Positions 7,573 through 17,164 of a stretch of DNA of 64,000 bases are shown one piece after another; the first letter of the stretch is position 1; each line of letters opens with the position of its first letter. The stretch is taken from the NCBI GenBank assembly GCA_024641085.1, contig JAHEDT010000010.1, positions 1 to 64,000 on the forward strand, given 5' to 3'. Made by a program: the position numbers and the translations under genes. This DNA is from Geobacteraceae bacterium (GTDB lineage: Bacteria; Desulfobacterota; Desulfuromonadia; Desulfuromonadales; BM103). The notes beneath the pieces were generated by a model. It was not told the DNA's origin, did no database searches, and saw only the letters and a program-made list of their open reading frames with translations.

Positions 7573-10347
7573 TCAGGCCAGAGCCTGAATACAGCGGTGA
7601 CAAATTTCCGGATGCGTGTCGCTCTCGCCGATCGTGGTGGCATAGTTCCAGCAGCGCGAGCACTTTTCTCCGTCGGCCTTGCGAACACGGATTCTCAACC
7701 CTGGCAGGCTCTCGCCGGCGCTTCCCTCCGGCAGACTGTCGCTGACTTCGACCTGGGAGACGATCAACAGCTCGGCGAGCTGGCCTGCTTCGCTCTTGAG
7801 CAGGAGGCCCAGGTCGCCGTCGGCGGCAAGCTCCACCCGGGCGTCGAGGGAATGGCCGATGGTCTTCTCGGAACGGGCCTGTTCCAGGACCTTGGCGATG
7901 TCGCCGCGCACGGCCAGCAGTTGCTCATATTTCTCTTCGAGTGCGGCATCGATCAGGCTGGCGGCGAAGCTCGGGAAGCCGGCCAAGTGAACGCTCACCT
8001 CGCGCTCGCCCGGCAAGAACCCCCAGATTTCCTCGGCAGTGAAAGACAGGACCGGGGCCATCATGCGGGTGAGCGCGTCGAGGATGCGGTACATGGCGGA
8101 CTGGGCGCTGCGGCGGGCCCGACTGGTGGCCGGTGACGTGTAGAGACGATCCTTGAGCACGTCGAGATAAAAGGCACTCATGTCAACGGCACAGAAATTG
8201 TGCACGGCATGATAGAGCACATGGAATTCGTAGGCCTCGTAGGCCTTCAGAACCCTTTTCACCAAGCCCTCGAGGCGGGAAAGCGCCCAGCGGTCAATTT
8301 CGAGCAGGTCGCTGTCGGCCAGACTGTCGGTAAGCGGATCGAAATCGTGAATGTTCCCGAGAATGTAGCGCGCCGTGTTGCGGATCCGGCGGTAGGCTTC
8401 GGAGACCTGCTTGAGAATGGCATCGCCGACCCGGGTGTCGTTGCGGTAATCCTGGGTGGCGACCCAGAGGCGTAAAATTTCGGCGCCGTACTGCTTGATG
8501 ACCTTCTCGGGGGCAACCACGTTGCCCACCGATTTCGACATCGGCCGGCCCTTCTCGTCGAGGACGAAGCCGTGGGTGAGCACCGCTTTGTAAGGTGCGG
8601 CGTCACGGGTGCCGACCGCTGCCAGCAGGCTGGAGTGAAACCAGCCACGGTGCTGGTCGCTGCCTTCCAGGTACATGTCCGCCGGCGCATGCAGGTGGCC
8701 GTTCTGTTCCAACACTGCGGCATGCGAAACGCCGGAATCGAACCAGACATCGAGAATGTCCATTTCCTTGCGAAAGTCGTTCTCGCCGCATGCGGGGCAG
8801 ACGGTGCCGTCGGGCAGCAGTTGGCTGGCCTCCTTTTCAAACCAGACGTCGCTGCCGGTCTCCTCGAAGAGGTCGGCGACATGGTGCATGATCCTGCCGT
8901 CGGCAAGGGCCTCGTCACAGTGATTGCAATAGAAGACCGTGATCGGCACCCCCCAGCTGCGCTGGCGGCTGATGCACCAATCTGGACGGTTCTCGATCAT
9001 GTTGTAGATGCGGTCCCGTCCCCAATGGGGGATCCACTGCACATCGTTGATGTGCTTGAGCGCTTTCTGGCGCAGCTGGTTGGCCTCCATGGAGATGAAC
9101 CACTGCTCGGTGGCGCGGAAGATGATCGGTTTCTTGCAGCGCCAGCAGTGCGGGTAGCTGTGGGCTATCTTGCTTTCCTGCAACAGGGCGCCGACTTCGG
9201 CCAGTTTGGCTGTGACCCGGGGGTTGACGTCCGGCACCCTGGCGCCGCCGAAGAATTCCAGGTCTTCCCGGTAGCAGCCGTAATCGTCCACCGGGTTGTA
9301 GATCTCGAGCCCATAGCGCAGGCCGGTCAGATAGTCGTCCTGCCCGTGCCCGGGAGCGGTATGCACGCAGCCGGTGCCCGCTTCAAGTGTGACGTAGTCG
9401 CCAAGCACCAGCAGCGAGTCGCGATCGTACAGGGGGTGGCGGCAGGTGCGTTTTTCAAAGTGGTCTGCCTGGAAGGTCTTGACGACCTTGAAGTCCTTGA
9501 TATCGAGTGCAGCCATGACCTTGCCGTAGAGGCCTTCGGCCATGACCAGCAGTTCGCTGCCGGTATCGACTGCCACGTAAGGGAGCTCCGGATGCAGGCA
9601 GACTGCGAGGTTTGCAGGGATTGTCCAAGGCGTCGTGGTCCAGATCACGAAGGCCAGCGGCTTGCCGCTCAGCGCTTCGAACCCGGGGGGGAGCTCATCG
9701 CGATAAGGGAACTTGACATAAATGGACGGCGAAACGTGGTCTTCGTATTCGACTTCGGCTTCAGCAAGAGCGGTGACGCAGGATGAACACCAGTGGATCG
9801 GCTTGCGCCCCTTGTAGAGCCCTTGACGCTCGGCAAAGCGCGCCAGTTCGCGAGCGGTGGCGGCCTCGTAATCGGTGGTCATGGTCAGGTAGGGATGCTG
9901 CCAGTCGCCAAAAATCCCCAGGCGGCGGAATTCTTCGCTCTGGACCGCAACCCACTCCTGGGCATAGCTGCGGCACTCCTTGCGGACCTCGGCCTTGCTC
10001 ATGTCACGTTTTTTATTGCCGAGTTTCTGGTCCACTTTCAGTTCAATCGGCAGACCATGGCAGTCCCATCCGGGAACGTAGGGCGCATAATAGCCCTGCA
10101 TGCGCTTGCTCTTGATGACGAGGTCCTTGAGAATCTTGTTCAGTGCATGGCCGATGTGGATGTTGCCGTTGGCATAGGGGGGGCCGTCGTGCAGCGTGAA
10201 GTTCGGCTTCTCTTTGCCCGGTTCGGTGACCAGTCGGTCAAGGTCGAGCTCTGCCCAGCGCTGCATGATCTCCGGTTCACGCTGCGGCAGATTGCCGCGC
10301 ATTGGAAAGTCGGTTACCGGAAGATTGAGTGTCTCTTTATAGTCCAT
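7573..10347 (-). CDS. ileS: isoleucyl-tRNA synthetase
   Basis: About 924 residues. The class I motifs are intact: PPYANGNIHIGHA (HIGH) and RPMSKSVGN (KMSKS). The C-terminus carries a zinc-binding CSRCWNY ... EICHRC site, as in bacterial type I IleRS. The start is placed at the second ATG (10347; MDYKETLNLP) because GGAG is 7 bases upstream of it and only 1 base from the ATG at 10353. The leader carries a clear sigma-70 promoter; I see no T-box. It is the first gene of ileS-lspA-lipoprotein. Confidence 0.97.
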   Translation of the reverse strand: MDYKETLNLPVTDFPMRGNLPQREPEIMQRWAELDLDRLVTEPGKEKPNFTLHDGPPYANGNIHIGHALNKILKDLVIKSKRMQGYYAPYVPGWDCHGLPIELKVDQKLGNKKRDMSKAEVRKECRSYAQEWVAVQSEEFRRLGIFGDWQHPYLTMTTDYEAATARELARFAERQGLYKGRKPIHWCSSCVTALAEAEVEYEDHVSPSIYVKFPYRDELPPGFEALSGKPLAFVIWTTTPWTIPANLAVCLHPELPYVAVDTGSELLVMAEGLYGKVMAALDIKDFKVVKTFQADHFEKRTCRHPLYDRDSLLVLGDYVTLEAGTGCVHTAPGHGQDDYLTGLRYGLEIYNPVDDYGCYREDLEFFGGARVPDVNPRVTAKLAEVGALLQESKIAHSYPHCWRCKKPIIFRATEQWFISMEANQLRQKALKHINDVQWIPHWGRDRIYNMIENRPDWCISRQRSWGVPITVFYCNHCDEALADGRIMHHVADLFEETGSDVWFEKEASQLLPDGTVCPACGENDFRKEMDILDVWFDSGVSHAAVLEQNGHLHAPADMYLEGSDQHRGWFHSSLLAAVGTRDAAPYKAVLTHGFVLDEKGRPMSKSVGNVVAPEKVIKQYGAEILRLWVATQDYRNDTRVGDAILKQVSEAYRRIRNTARYILGNIHDFDPLTDSLADSDLLEIDRWALSRLEGLVKRVLKAYEAYEFHVLYHAVHNFCAVDMSAFYLDVLKDRLYTSPATSRARRSAQSAMYRILDALTRMMAPVLSFTAEEIWGFLPGEREVSVHLAGFPSFAASLIDAALEEKYEQLLAVRGDIAKVLEQARSEKTIGHSLDARVELAADGDLGLLLKSEAGQLAELLIVSQVEVSDSLPEGSAGESLPGLRIRVRKADGEKCSRCWNYATTIGESDTHPEICHRCIQALA

Positions 10348-10393
10348 GGCCATACTCCGCAAAGGTCCCTGATGCAGTCGATTAAAGCGCTGA

Positions 10394-10421
10394 ACAATAC
10401 CAGAACTACTGAATAAGTCAA
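10394..10421 (-). promoter_or_regulatory. sigma-70 promoter of ileS operon
   Basis: On the minus strand TTGACT (10421-10416), a 16-base spacer and TATTGT (10399-10394) lie about 45 bases upstream of the ileS start. The match to the -35/-10 consensus is good and the leader would be about 40 nucleotides. Confidence 0.7.
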
Positions 10422-10630
10422 GGAAAATCGGGCCTTTCGCGTGGCGGGGCAGCGGCCGGGCCTGCGTAATGATCAACCGGGCGCGGGCCTTCAGCAGAAG
10501 GGCGCAGCTGCAGGTCCTTAGGATTCCCAAACCTGCGCGGCAGCACCAGGGGAGCGAAACAATCGGCCGGACCTGGATTCCCGATTGAGCGTCTATTCTC
10601 CCCCGGGTCCTGGGCGTTTGGCTGCTTCCC

Positions 10631-11308
10631 TTACGGACCGCTGGTTATTGCCGTGCGACAGACTCCCTTGAGTGGGCATTGCTGGCATAATGTGCGGTTC
10701 TTGCGACAGCAGCTCTTGGCCAGTTGCACAATCTGGGCGTGATACTCGTTGTAAGCGGCGACATCTTCGGCAATGCTCAGCATGAACATCGAGCGAACTT
10801 GGTCGTAGGTCTCCGCACCATGCAGAAGGCCGATCCGTCCAAAAACCCGCCTGGTGTAGGCGTCGACCACGAAGGACGGCCGGTTGACGGCGTAGAGGAG
10901 AATCGAGTCGGCTGTCTCCGGGCCGACACCCGGCATGGCCAGGAGCCTGGCCCGGGCTTGGTCGAGCGGGCCGCTGCAGAAGGCGGCCAGATCGTTATTC
11001 CAGTCCTGCGACAAGTGCTTGGCCAGGTTGTGCAGGCGCGCCGCTTTCTGGCGAAAAAAACCGGCCGGCTTGACCAACTCCTCCAGTTGACTGACGGTCA
11101 GTGCCGTCAACGGCTCCGGGCCCAGAGCCCTGGCCCGTCTGAGGTTGTCAATCGCCCGTTCCACGTTGGTCCAGGCGGTATTCTGCGTCAGGATGGCTCC
11201 GACGACCACTTCGAAAGGGCTCTCCGCGGGCCACCATTGGAGAGGACCGAAATGATCGTGAAGCCGCCTCTGGATCTGGCTGATAAGGTTGTCTGGTTGA
11301 TTGTTCAT
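10631..11308 (-). CDS. HhH-GPD DNA glycosylase, endonuclease III-like with 4Fe-4S cluster
   Basis: 225 residues. The helix-hairpin-helix MPGVGPETAD (125-134) and the catalytic Asp149 in FVVDAYTRR are present. Four cysteines C201-x6-C208-x2-C211-x5-C217 form the FCL Fe-S cluster. Where endonuclease III has the Schiff-base Lys (GVGRKT), this protein has Glu131. Loss of that Lys is typical of monofunctional glycosylases of the MagIII/3-methyladenine branch, so I expect base excision without beta-lyase activity. It starts 48 bases after the histidine kinase gene. The substrate base is not predictable. Confidence 0.85.
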   Translation of the reverse strand: MNNQPDNLISQIQRRLHDHFGPLQWWPAESPFEVVVGAILTQNTAWTNVERAIDNLRRARALGPEPLTALTVSQLEELVKPAGFFRQKAARLHNLAKHLSQDWNNDLAAFCSGPLDQARARLLAMPGVGPETADSILLYAVNRPSFVVDAYTRRVFGRIGLLHGAETYDQVRSMFMLSIAEDVAAYNEYHAQIVQLAKSCCRKNRTLCQQCPLKGVCRTAITSGP

Positions 11309-11356
11309 GTCAGGCCGGTGATGATCCGGGGCTGGCGGCGGTCTTGCCGTACTGGC

Positions 11357-12868
11357 TCATGGCCCGCCTTCGGGCAGGGTGTCGAAGGCCGAGCTTCTCG
11401 GCAGGGAGAGACAGAAGGTCGCTCCTCCCCCAGGGGTCTGCTCCACCCACACTTCGCCGCGGCAGCGCAAAGCGGCCTTGCGCACGATGGCCAGGCCGAC
11501 TCCGGTTCCGCGCTGCTGATCCTTGGCGTTTTTCCCCCGGTAGAAGATCTCGAAGATTGTTTCCCGTTCGTTGTGGGGAATCCCCGGACCGTGGTCACGG
11601 ACGAAGTAGATGATGTTTTGCTTATCCTCCCAGCAGCCTACTTCAAGGGCTCCGCAGTCTCGCGGAACATAGTGGTAGGCGTTGCCGAGCAGGTTGACAA
11701 AAATCTGGTACACCAGGGTTTCCGGGATCCAGGTCTCAAATAAATTCCCTCGCTCGACCTGCCGGTTGCCGCCTTCTTCTTGGTCGAGCTCTCTGATAAC
11801 TTCGTCAACAACCTTGTTGACGTCGGTGGGATACTGGGCAGGAGTTACATGGCCAACATGGGCCAGGTCGAGAAGATCATCGAGCAGGGTGATGGCCCGT
11901 TCGCCTTGCCGTTCAACATCACTGAGAATCTGCAGAATCTGGTCGTCGAAGGCTTTGCCGTAACTGGTCTGCAGAAAGTCCATATAGGTGACCACGGGGG
12001 CAAGGATGCCACGCAGGTCGTGGGAGATGGAATGGGCGAACGCATCAAGCTCGCGGTTGGCCTCCCGCAAATCAGTCTCGGTTTTCTTCCGTGTTGTGAT
12101 ATCCCGGCAGACCGCAAGCTTCTGCTGAATGCCGTCTGCGTCCGGAAGCGGAGTGTGGCTGATTTCGTAGAGCCTCCCCTGGCTGCCCAGCTTGCGTTCG
12201 TCTCGAACCGTGCGCTGTTTGAAAACCTTGTCCATGGGGCACCAGGGACATACGGTTCGTTCGTTGTGCAAGATCTCGTGACAGGGCTCTCCGACCCGGT
12301 CGCCAAAGATTTCCCGCATTGACCGGTTCATATAGGTCAGTTGGTATTCTTCCGTGGCGATATATGCCAAATCGTCCATGTTTTCGAGCACGCTGCGGAA
12401 GCGCGCTTCGCTTTTTTTGAGCTCGTTTGTCCGCGCCCTGACGCGGGTCTCGAGATTTGCGGCCTGCTCGCGAAGCGAGTCTTCCAGGCTTTTTTGCCGC
12501 GTGATGTCGATGAAAGATTCAATGCCGCCGATGATTTCCCCCGCAGAGTTTCGCAGGTAATCCATGTTCTTGAGCAGTTGAATGGTCCCGCCCGCCTTGG
12601 TCACGATGGTGCATTCGATACCGATGATCGGTTTGGGAATCGCCTGGTTGTACAGGCCACAGCCATCACCGCACGGGACGCCTTGCAGAAATGAGCAGTG
12701 CCGACCGACAGCCTCCTCTTCGGGGAATCCGGTAATTCTTTCGGCTGCGGGGTTCCAGTAGGTTATCTGCATCTCTTGGTCGACGACAAAAAGACCGCTC
12801 GGGATGGTTCCCAGGGCCTGTGCAAGGGTGATGTTTGCGATGATTGAATGGTTGTCGGTCATATTCAT
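11357..12868 (-). CDS. PAS-domain sensor histidine kinase
   Basis: About 503 residues with no membrane segments, so cytoplasmic. PAS1 (about 12-125) contains C58, C66 and C70; PAS2 (about 155-262) contains C196, C207 and C210 in HNERTVCPWCPMDKV. A coiled linker (128-155) joins them. The phosphoacceptor is His283 in SISHDLRG; the ATPase domain has an N-box NLLGNAYHY (N396), G1 DHGPGI and G2 GTGVGLAI. The cysteine-bearing PAS domains suggest a metal, heme or redox sensor. No response regulator is adjacent, so it is an orphan kinase. Starts at 12868 and 12862 are both possible. Confidence 0.9.
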   Translation of the reverse strand: MNMTDNHSIIANITLAQALGTIPSGLFVVDQEMQITYWNPAAERITGFPEEEAVGRHCSFLQGVPCGDGCGLYNQAIPKPIIGIECTIVTKAGGTIQLLKNMDYLRNSAGEIIGGIESFIDITRQKSLEDSLREQAANLETRVRARTNELKKSEARFRSVLENMDDLAYIATEEYQLTYMNRSMREIFGDRVGEPCHEILHNERTVCPWCPMDKVFKQRTVRDERKLGSQGRLYEISHTPLPDADGIQQKLAVCRDITTRKKTETDLREANRELDAFAHSISHDLRGILAPVVTYMDFLQTSYGKAFDDQILQILSDVERQGERAITLLDDLLDLAHVGHVTPAQYPTDVNKVVDEVIRELDQEEGGNRQVERGNLFETWIPETLVYQIFVNLLGNAYHYVPRDCGALEVGCWEDKQNIIYFVRDHGPGIPHNERETIFEIFYRGKNAKDQQRGTGVGLAIVRKAALRCRGEVWVEQTPGGGATFCLSLPRSSAFDTLPEGGP

Positions 12869-12934
12869 GGCAAGTTCCGTGTAACTAACGAGAATCTTAA
12901 CAGAAGTACGTGCCGTTCCACAATGGTTGTTTGG

Positions 12935-13651
12935 TCAGGCCCTGCCGAAGACCGCTACCTGGACCTCTGTTGCGCCACCTGCACGCAGGGTCCGGCTGCA
13001 CTCCCGAACCGTTTCGCCGGTCGTCATGACGTCATCGACCAGCAGAATGCTCAGCTCTGCGGCACTCGAGGTCAGGGTAAATGCGTTGCGCAAATTACTG
13101 CGACGTGACGCCGCCGGCAATTCTTGTTGCGGGGGGGTGTGACGAATGCGCTGCAGGAGTCTGATGTCGAGGGGCACCTCCAGTTGCCTGGCCAGCGGCC
13201 GGGCAATTTCGCAGGCCTGGTTGTAGCCGCGCTTTCGCAGGCGCCGGGGATGCAGCGGCACCGGAACGATGCAGTGCGGGAGAAATGCCTCGCGCCCCTG
13301 GATGACGGTCTGGCCGAGGAACTGGCCGAGCGGTTTGGCCAGAGTGAGTTGATTGCGATATTTGAGGCGCAGTATGGCCTCTTTGGTGACTCCCTGATAG
13401 ATGCGGGCCGCATGGACAACTGAGAAGGCCGGCGGCCGTCTCAGGCAGGTGCCGCAGAGGTGGTTTGAGCTGCCGGTGGGGTATGGCTGGGCACAGCAGG
13501 GACAATGGGCCGGGCCGAGAGGCATCATGCCGGCCAGACAGGTACTGCAGAAGGGCTTCTTCGATGTCAGAGGCTGCCCGCAGAGCAGGCATGCCGGCGG
13601 CAACAGCAGGTCAACGCATGTCGCCAATGCCCGGGAAAATCTGGTCCACAC
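12935..13651 (-). CDS. ComF-family phosphoribosyltransferase-like protein
   Basis: 238 residues. The N-terminus has paired CxxC motifs (ACLLCG, CSTC, CPCC, CGTC) forming a zinc finger; the C-terminal half is a type I phosphoribosyltransferase fold with the PRPP loop LLVDDVMTTGET. ComF proteins support DNA uptake in competent bacteria, but homologues are widespread in non-competent species and their catalytic role is unclear. The start is GTG, preceded by a GAGGGGGG stretch. It lies 78 bases downstream of gpmI, after a hairpin terminator. Confidence 0.9.
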   Translation of the reverse strand: MWTRFSRALATCVDLLLPPACLLCGQPLTSKKPFCSTCLAGMMPLGPAHCPCCAQPYPTGSSNHLCGTCLRRPPAFSVVHAARIYQGVTKEAILRLKYRNQLTLAKPLGQFLGQTVIQGREAFLPHCIVPVPLHPRRLRKRGYNQACEIARPLARQLEVPLDIRLLQRIRHTPPQQELPAASRRSNLRNAFTLTSSAAELSILLVDDVMTTGETVRECSRTLRAGGATEVQVAVFGRA

Positions 13652-13704
13652 GGCCCCCCCCCTCGGTCACTGCAAAATAACATAGAGCCCCGCGGCTCAA
13701 AGCT

Positions 13705-13726
13705 GCCGCCCGACAGTTCGGGCGGC
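13705..13726 (-). terminator. terminator-like hairpin after gpmI
   Basis: GCCGCCCG (13705-13712), a 6-base loop and CGGGCGGC (13719-13726), 4 bases after the gpmI stop. On the minus strand the tail is AGCTTTGAG, so the U-tract is weak; it may attenuate rather than stop transcription into comF. Confidence 0.55.
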
Positions 13727-13729
13727 CAG

Positions 13730-15259
13730 TTACCCCACCAGGTTTTTGCCCGTCATTTCCTGCGGGGCTGTGAGCCCCAGCAGGTTGAGGATGGTCGGCG
13801 CAATGTCGGCGAGGATTCCTGACTGCAAATTGGCATGGCGGCGGTCGGGGTCAACCAGGATCAAGGGCACCCGGTTGGCTGTGTGCGCCGTGTGCGGTGC
13901 GCCGTTGCTGTCGACCATCTGCTCGCAATTGCCATGGTCGGCTGTGATCAGGGCACTGCCGCCGGCCGCGAGCAGAGCGTCGACGACCCGCCCGGTGCAG
14001 CTGTCCACCGTTTCCATGGCAGAGATGGCCGCTGAAAGCACTCCGGTGTGGCCAACCATGTCGGGGTTGGCAAAGTTGAGGATGATCAAGCCATAGCAAC
14101 CCATCTGGATGCGCCGGATCACTTCGTCGGTGACCTCGGTAGCACTCATGGACGGCTTCTGATCATACGTGGCGACATCCTTGGGCGACGGGATCAGCAC
14201 CCGGTCTTCGTTGGCATACGGCACCTCGTTGCCGCCATTGAAAAAAAAGGTGACGTGAGCGTATTTTTCAGTTTCCGCAATACGCAGCTGACGCAGGCCG
14301 GCGTCTGCGACGACCTCTCCCAGCAGCCGGGGATAACTTTCGGCAGCGAAGGCCACCGGCAGGTTGAATGTCTCGTCATATTCCGTCAGGGAGGCAAACA
14401 CCGACAGTTGTGGGACCTGGGGTCTTGCGAAGGCGTTGAATCCTGGCTGGGTGAAGGCCCGCGTGATCTCCCTGGCCCGGTCGGCGCGAAAGTTGAAAAA
14501 AATCACGCCATCCTGGTCGCTGATGCGGCCGACCGGCAGGCCGTTCTGCTGGATGACCCGTGGTTCGACGAATTCATCGGTCTGGCCGGCAGCATAAGCC
14601 GACCGGATGGCATCGGCACTTGAGTCGGCGGGGTGCCCCTGCCCCAGGGCCATTGCCTGCCAGGCTCGCTCAACGCGATCCCAGCGATTGTCACGGTCCA
14701 TCGCAAAATAGCGCCCGATGACGGTCGCCAGGCATCCGTGGCCCAGGTGCGTCATCTCTGCCTCGAGTTGCTCGAGGTAGCCGGCCCCGCTCTGCGGTGG
14801 TGTGTCCCGTCCGTCCATGAAGGCGTGGACATACACGGTGACCGCCTCGCGTTTTGCCAGTTCAAGCAGGGCCAAGAGATGCTTGAGGTGGGAATGGACG
14901 CCACCATCCGAGACCAGACCCATGAGGTGCAGTCTGCCGCCGGCCTTGCGAATCTTACCCATGGCCTCGCGCAGCACCGGGTTGGTGAAGAAGTCGCCTT
15001 CCTCGATGCTGCGATTGATGCGGGTCAGCTCCTGGTAGATAATCCGCCCGGAGCCTATGTTCAGGTGGCCGACTTCCGAATTGCCCATCTGGCCTTCCGG
15101 CAAGCCGACGTTGAGCCCGGAAGCGTTGAGCCAGGAGGTCGGGTAGCTGGCGGCTAACTCCTTGAGACGCGGGGTGCGCGCCAGGCAGGCGGCGTTGTTA
15201 TCACAGTTTTCGTTGATGCCCCAGCCATCGAGGATAATCAATGTAACCGGTTTTCTCAT
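13730..15259 (-). CDS. gpmI: 2,3-bisphosphoglycerate-independent phosphoglycerate mutase
   Basis: About 509 residues, the normal length. The N-terminal LIILDGWGI binds manganese; [12 protein letters not shown] holds the catalytic Ser (in NSEVGH), followed by [11 protein letters not shown] and the C-terminal ADHGNCE metal motif. It interconverts 3- and 2-phosphoglycerate in glycolysis and gluconeogenesis. The start is taken at the ATG at 15259, which overlaps the lapAB stop as ATGA and suggests translational coupling; a GTG at 15271 is an alternative. Confidence 0.95.
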   Translation of the reverse strand: MRKPVTLIILDGWGINENCDNNAACLARTPRLKELAASYPTSWLNASGLNVGLPEGQMGNSEVGHLNIGSGRIIYQELTRINRSIEEGDFFTNPVLREAMGKIRKAGGRLHLMGLVSDGGVHSHLKHLLALLELAKREAVTVYVHAFMDGRDTPPQSGAGYLEQLEAEMTHLGHGCLATVIGRYFAMDRDNRWDRVERAWQAMALGQGHPADSSADAIRSAYAAGQTDEFVEPRVIQQNGLPVGRISDQDGVIFFNFRADRAREITRAFTQPGFNAFARPQVPQLSVFASLTEYDETFNLPVAFAAESYPRLLGEVVADAGLRQLRIAETEKYAHVTFFFNGGNEVPYANEDRVLIPSPKDVATYDQKPSMSATEVTDEVIRRIQMGCYGLIILNFANPDMVGHTGVLSAAISAMETVDSCTGRVVDALLAAGGSALITADHGNCEQMVDSNGAPHTAHTANRVPLILVDPDRRHANLQSGILADIAPTILNLLGLTAPQEMTGKNLVG

Positions 15260-16638
15260 GCCCCCTGCCACTCTTTTTGCTCACCGTGATGGATGATCAT
15301 TTTATCGAGTTCCAGAGGACGGGCTTTCTGGAAGAGTTTGCGATCGATCAGGCTGGACGTGTCCCATTCGCCGCACGCCGGGCAGCGGCTTTTCCACTCG
15401 GACGTCACGTGCTGGCACTTTTCACAGACGCAGCTGAGTTGGAGACGCTTGGAAATGCCCAGGGCCTTCTGGTATTCGATGATCGCCTGTTCCGGTTCAC
15501 GGCAGCGCCGGTAGGTTTCCGCGAGCAGCAGGTGGACTTGCGAGGACTCGACTCCTGAACTTTCTACGGCCTGCAGCTGTTCCTTGGCTTCATCAATCAT
15601 TTCCAGGCGCAGGCAGAGCTTGCCGTAGAATATTCTGAACAGCAGGTCATCACCCTGTTCAATGACCTGGCCACGGAAGAAGTTGAGCAGCGAAGAGGGG
15701 TCTTCGCGTTGCATGAAATAATTCTCGAGCCGTTCCAGGAAGACCCCTTTGCCAAGCTTCTTGTACCCATCCTGCCAGGTCTTGACGGCATCGTCACCGC
15801 GCCCCAGGGTGATATAGGCGTCACCGAGTGAAACCTGTGCCGGAGCAAAGTCGGCCTTCTGGCGCAGGATGTCTTTCAACTCGGACTTGGCCTCATCGGC
15901 ACCTCCGCTGCTGATGGCCTGTTGGGCCACTTCATAGCGCAGGTAGAGGAGCATTTCCTTCTCCTGGGCGATGCGATTGGCGCCGGGGCCTGCCTTGAGG
16001 ACCTGGCGCTGACTTTCCAGGGCCTCCTTCCAGTTATCGTGTTTCATATAGAGATCCCGCAGGGAACGCAACGCCTTGCGATTGTCTTTTTCCAGCGCGA
16101 TCAATGCCTGGTAGGCTGCAATGGCCTCATCGTCGTGGCCGGTCTCTTCCTGAATCGCTGCGGTTTTGAAGAGGACTTCCATGCTCTTCTGATCGATGTC
16201 AAGGGCCTTGCGCAGTGACTCCAGAGCTTCCGAGGGGTTGCCCTCCTGGCTGGCCAGGCTGGCCATGGCGATCAGCGTATCGACCCTCCTGGGGTCGCGG
16301 TCGAGGGCCTTTTTGAGCAGAACCCGCGCCTTTTTCAGGTCGCCGGACAACAGACGGCCAACGCCTTCGCGATAGATAGTGCTGATTTCACGCTGTTTCT
16401 TCTCGGTACGATCGCGGCTCCAATGCTTCATCCAGCCGGCCATCGTGCTATAGATGTGCGCGCCGAAACCGAGGATCAAGCCGATAATGATACAGCCGAT
16501 CACGATCATTGCCGCAGGGTAGGACAGACTCTGCTCAGGCAGGTAAAAAACCGTAACCATGTGGGGGTTGAGTCCCCAGAAATAGAGAAAGAAGAGTACA
16601 AAGAAAATAAACAGCAGAATCACGGCCATGAATGTCAT
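15256..16638 (-). CDS. LapA-LapB fusion: membrane-anchored TPR protein with rubredoxin-type zinc ribbon
   Basis: 460 residues. Residues 1-70 form a LapA-like part with two membrane segments (about 3-22 and 41-63). Residues 85-395 are TPR repeats ([29 protein letters not shown] and others), and C405/C408 with C419/C422 form a zinc ribbon (CEKC ... CPAC), as in E. coli LapB (YciM). LapB controls lipopolysaccharide synthesis through FtsH-dependent turnover of LpxC. In E. coli lapA and lapB are separate genes; here they are one. AGGAGG precedes the ATG. It is followed by gpmI with a 4-base overlap and preceded by a dksA-like gene. Confidence 0.9.
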   Translation of the reverse strand: MTFMAVILLFIFFVLFFLYFWGLNPHMVTVFYLPEQSLSYPAAMIVIGCIIIGLILGFGAHIYSTMAGWMKHWSRDRTEKKQREISTIYREGVGRLLSGDLKKARVLLKKALDRDPRRVDTLIAMASLASQEGNPSEALESLRKALDIDQKSMEVLFKTAAIQEETGHDDEAIAAYQALIALEKDNRKALRSLRDLYMKHDNWKEALESQRQVLKAGPGANRIAQEKEMLLYLRYEVAQQAISSGGADEAKSELKDILRQKADFAPAQVSLGDAYITLGRGDDAVKTWQDGYKKLGKGVFLERLENYFMQREDPSSLLNFFRGQVIEQGDDLLFRIFYGKLCLRLEMIDEAKEQLQAVESSGVESSQVHLLLAETYRRCREPEQAIIEYQKALGISKRLQLSCVCEKCQHVTSEWKSRCPACGEWDTSSLIDRKLFQKARPLELDKMIIHHGEQKEWQGA

Positions 16639-16679
16639 CGTTTCCTCCTGGAATGCACCCCATCAGGTGTGAGGGGTTG

Positions 16680-17030
16680 TTACTCCCCGTATTTTTCAAT
16701 ATCCGTCTTACACTCAATACAATAGCGCGAAAAAGGCCGGACTTCCATGCGTCGCGGCGAAATTTCCTCGTCACAGCCCATGCAGATCCCATACTCACCT
16801 TTATCGATCTGCTCCAGGGCAACGTCGATGTCGTGGATGCGGCGACGCTGGGTTTCCGAGAGGTTGAACAGCACATCGCGGCTGTAAGCCACAGAGGACA
16901 TGTCGCCGATGTCAGGCACGCCATCCTGTCCTATTTCACGGCAGGTTGCGTAAGAATTACTGACTTCCTGCAGCAACTCCTGGCGCTGTTTAAGCAGCTC
17001 TTCTTTGACCTGGGCAAACTGTTTACTCAT
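16680..17030 (-). CDS. DksA/TraR-family zinc-finger protein
   Basis: 116 residues: an N-terminal helical coiled coil (1-70) and a C-terminal C4 zinc finger, CMGC at about 84-87 and CIEC at about 105-108. DksA-type proteins enter the RNA polymerase secondary channel and act with ppGpp. The acidic coiled-coil tip here reads DIGDMSS rather than the DxxDxA pattern of E. coli DksA, so it may be a paralogue with altered function. GAGGAG lies upstream of the ATG. It is the upstream neighbour of lapAB, 41 bases away. Confidence 0.9.
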   Translation of the reverse strand: MSKQFAQVKEELLKQRQELLQEVSNSYATCREIGQDGVPDIGDMSSVAYSRDVLFNLSETQRRRIHDIDVALEQIDKGEYGICMGCDEEISPRRMEVRPFSRYCIECKTDIEKYGE

Positions 17031-17107
17031 GCTGTTCTCCTCATTAACCGGTAAAACCTATTGTAAAATATATCGTCACAGTTAACCACAAAACAGGGTT
17101 TCAGGCG

Positions 17108-17161
17108 AAAAAAAAATATCGCTGCTGCGGCCAAACCGCCTCGCCAGGCGGCGTGCTGGCC
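17108..17161 (-). terminator. possible terminator after rlmH
   Basis: A hairpin CCGCCT-CGCC-AGGCGG (17136-17151) with an outer GGCC/GGCC pairing lies just after the rlmH stop; nine Ts on the minus strand (17116-17108) follow about 12 bases later. The spacing is not ideal, but the structure separates rlmH from the dksA-like gene. Confidence 0.4.
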
Positions 17162-17164
17162 ATG

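Noticed and set aside
8572-9786. Long + strand open frame opposite ileS
   Set aside because: Antisense shadow of an undoubted gene; no motif, no start signal.
10348-10630. T-box leader for ileS
   Set aside because: The predicted leader is only about 40 nucleotides and lacks T-box and specifier elements; a plain promoter explains the region.
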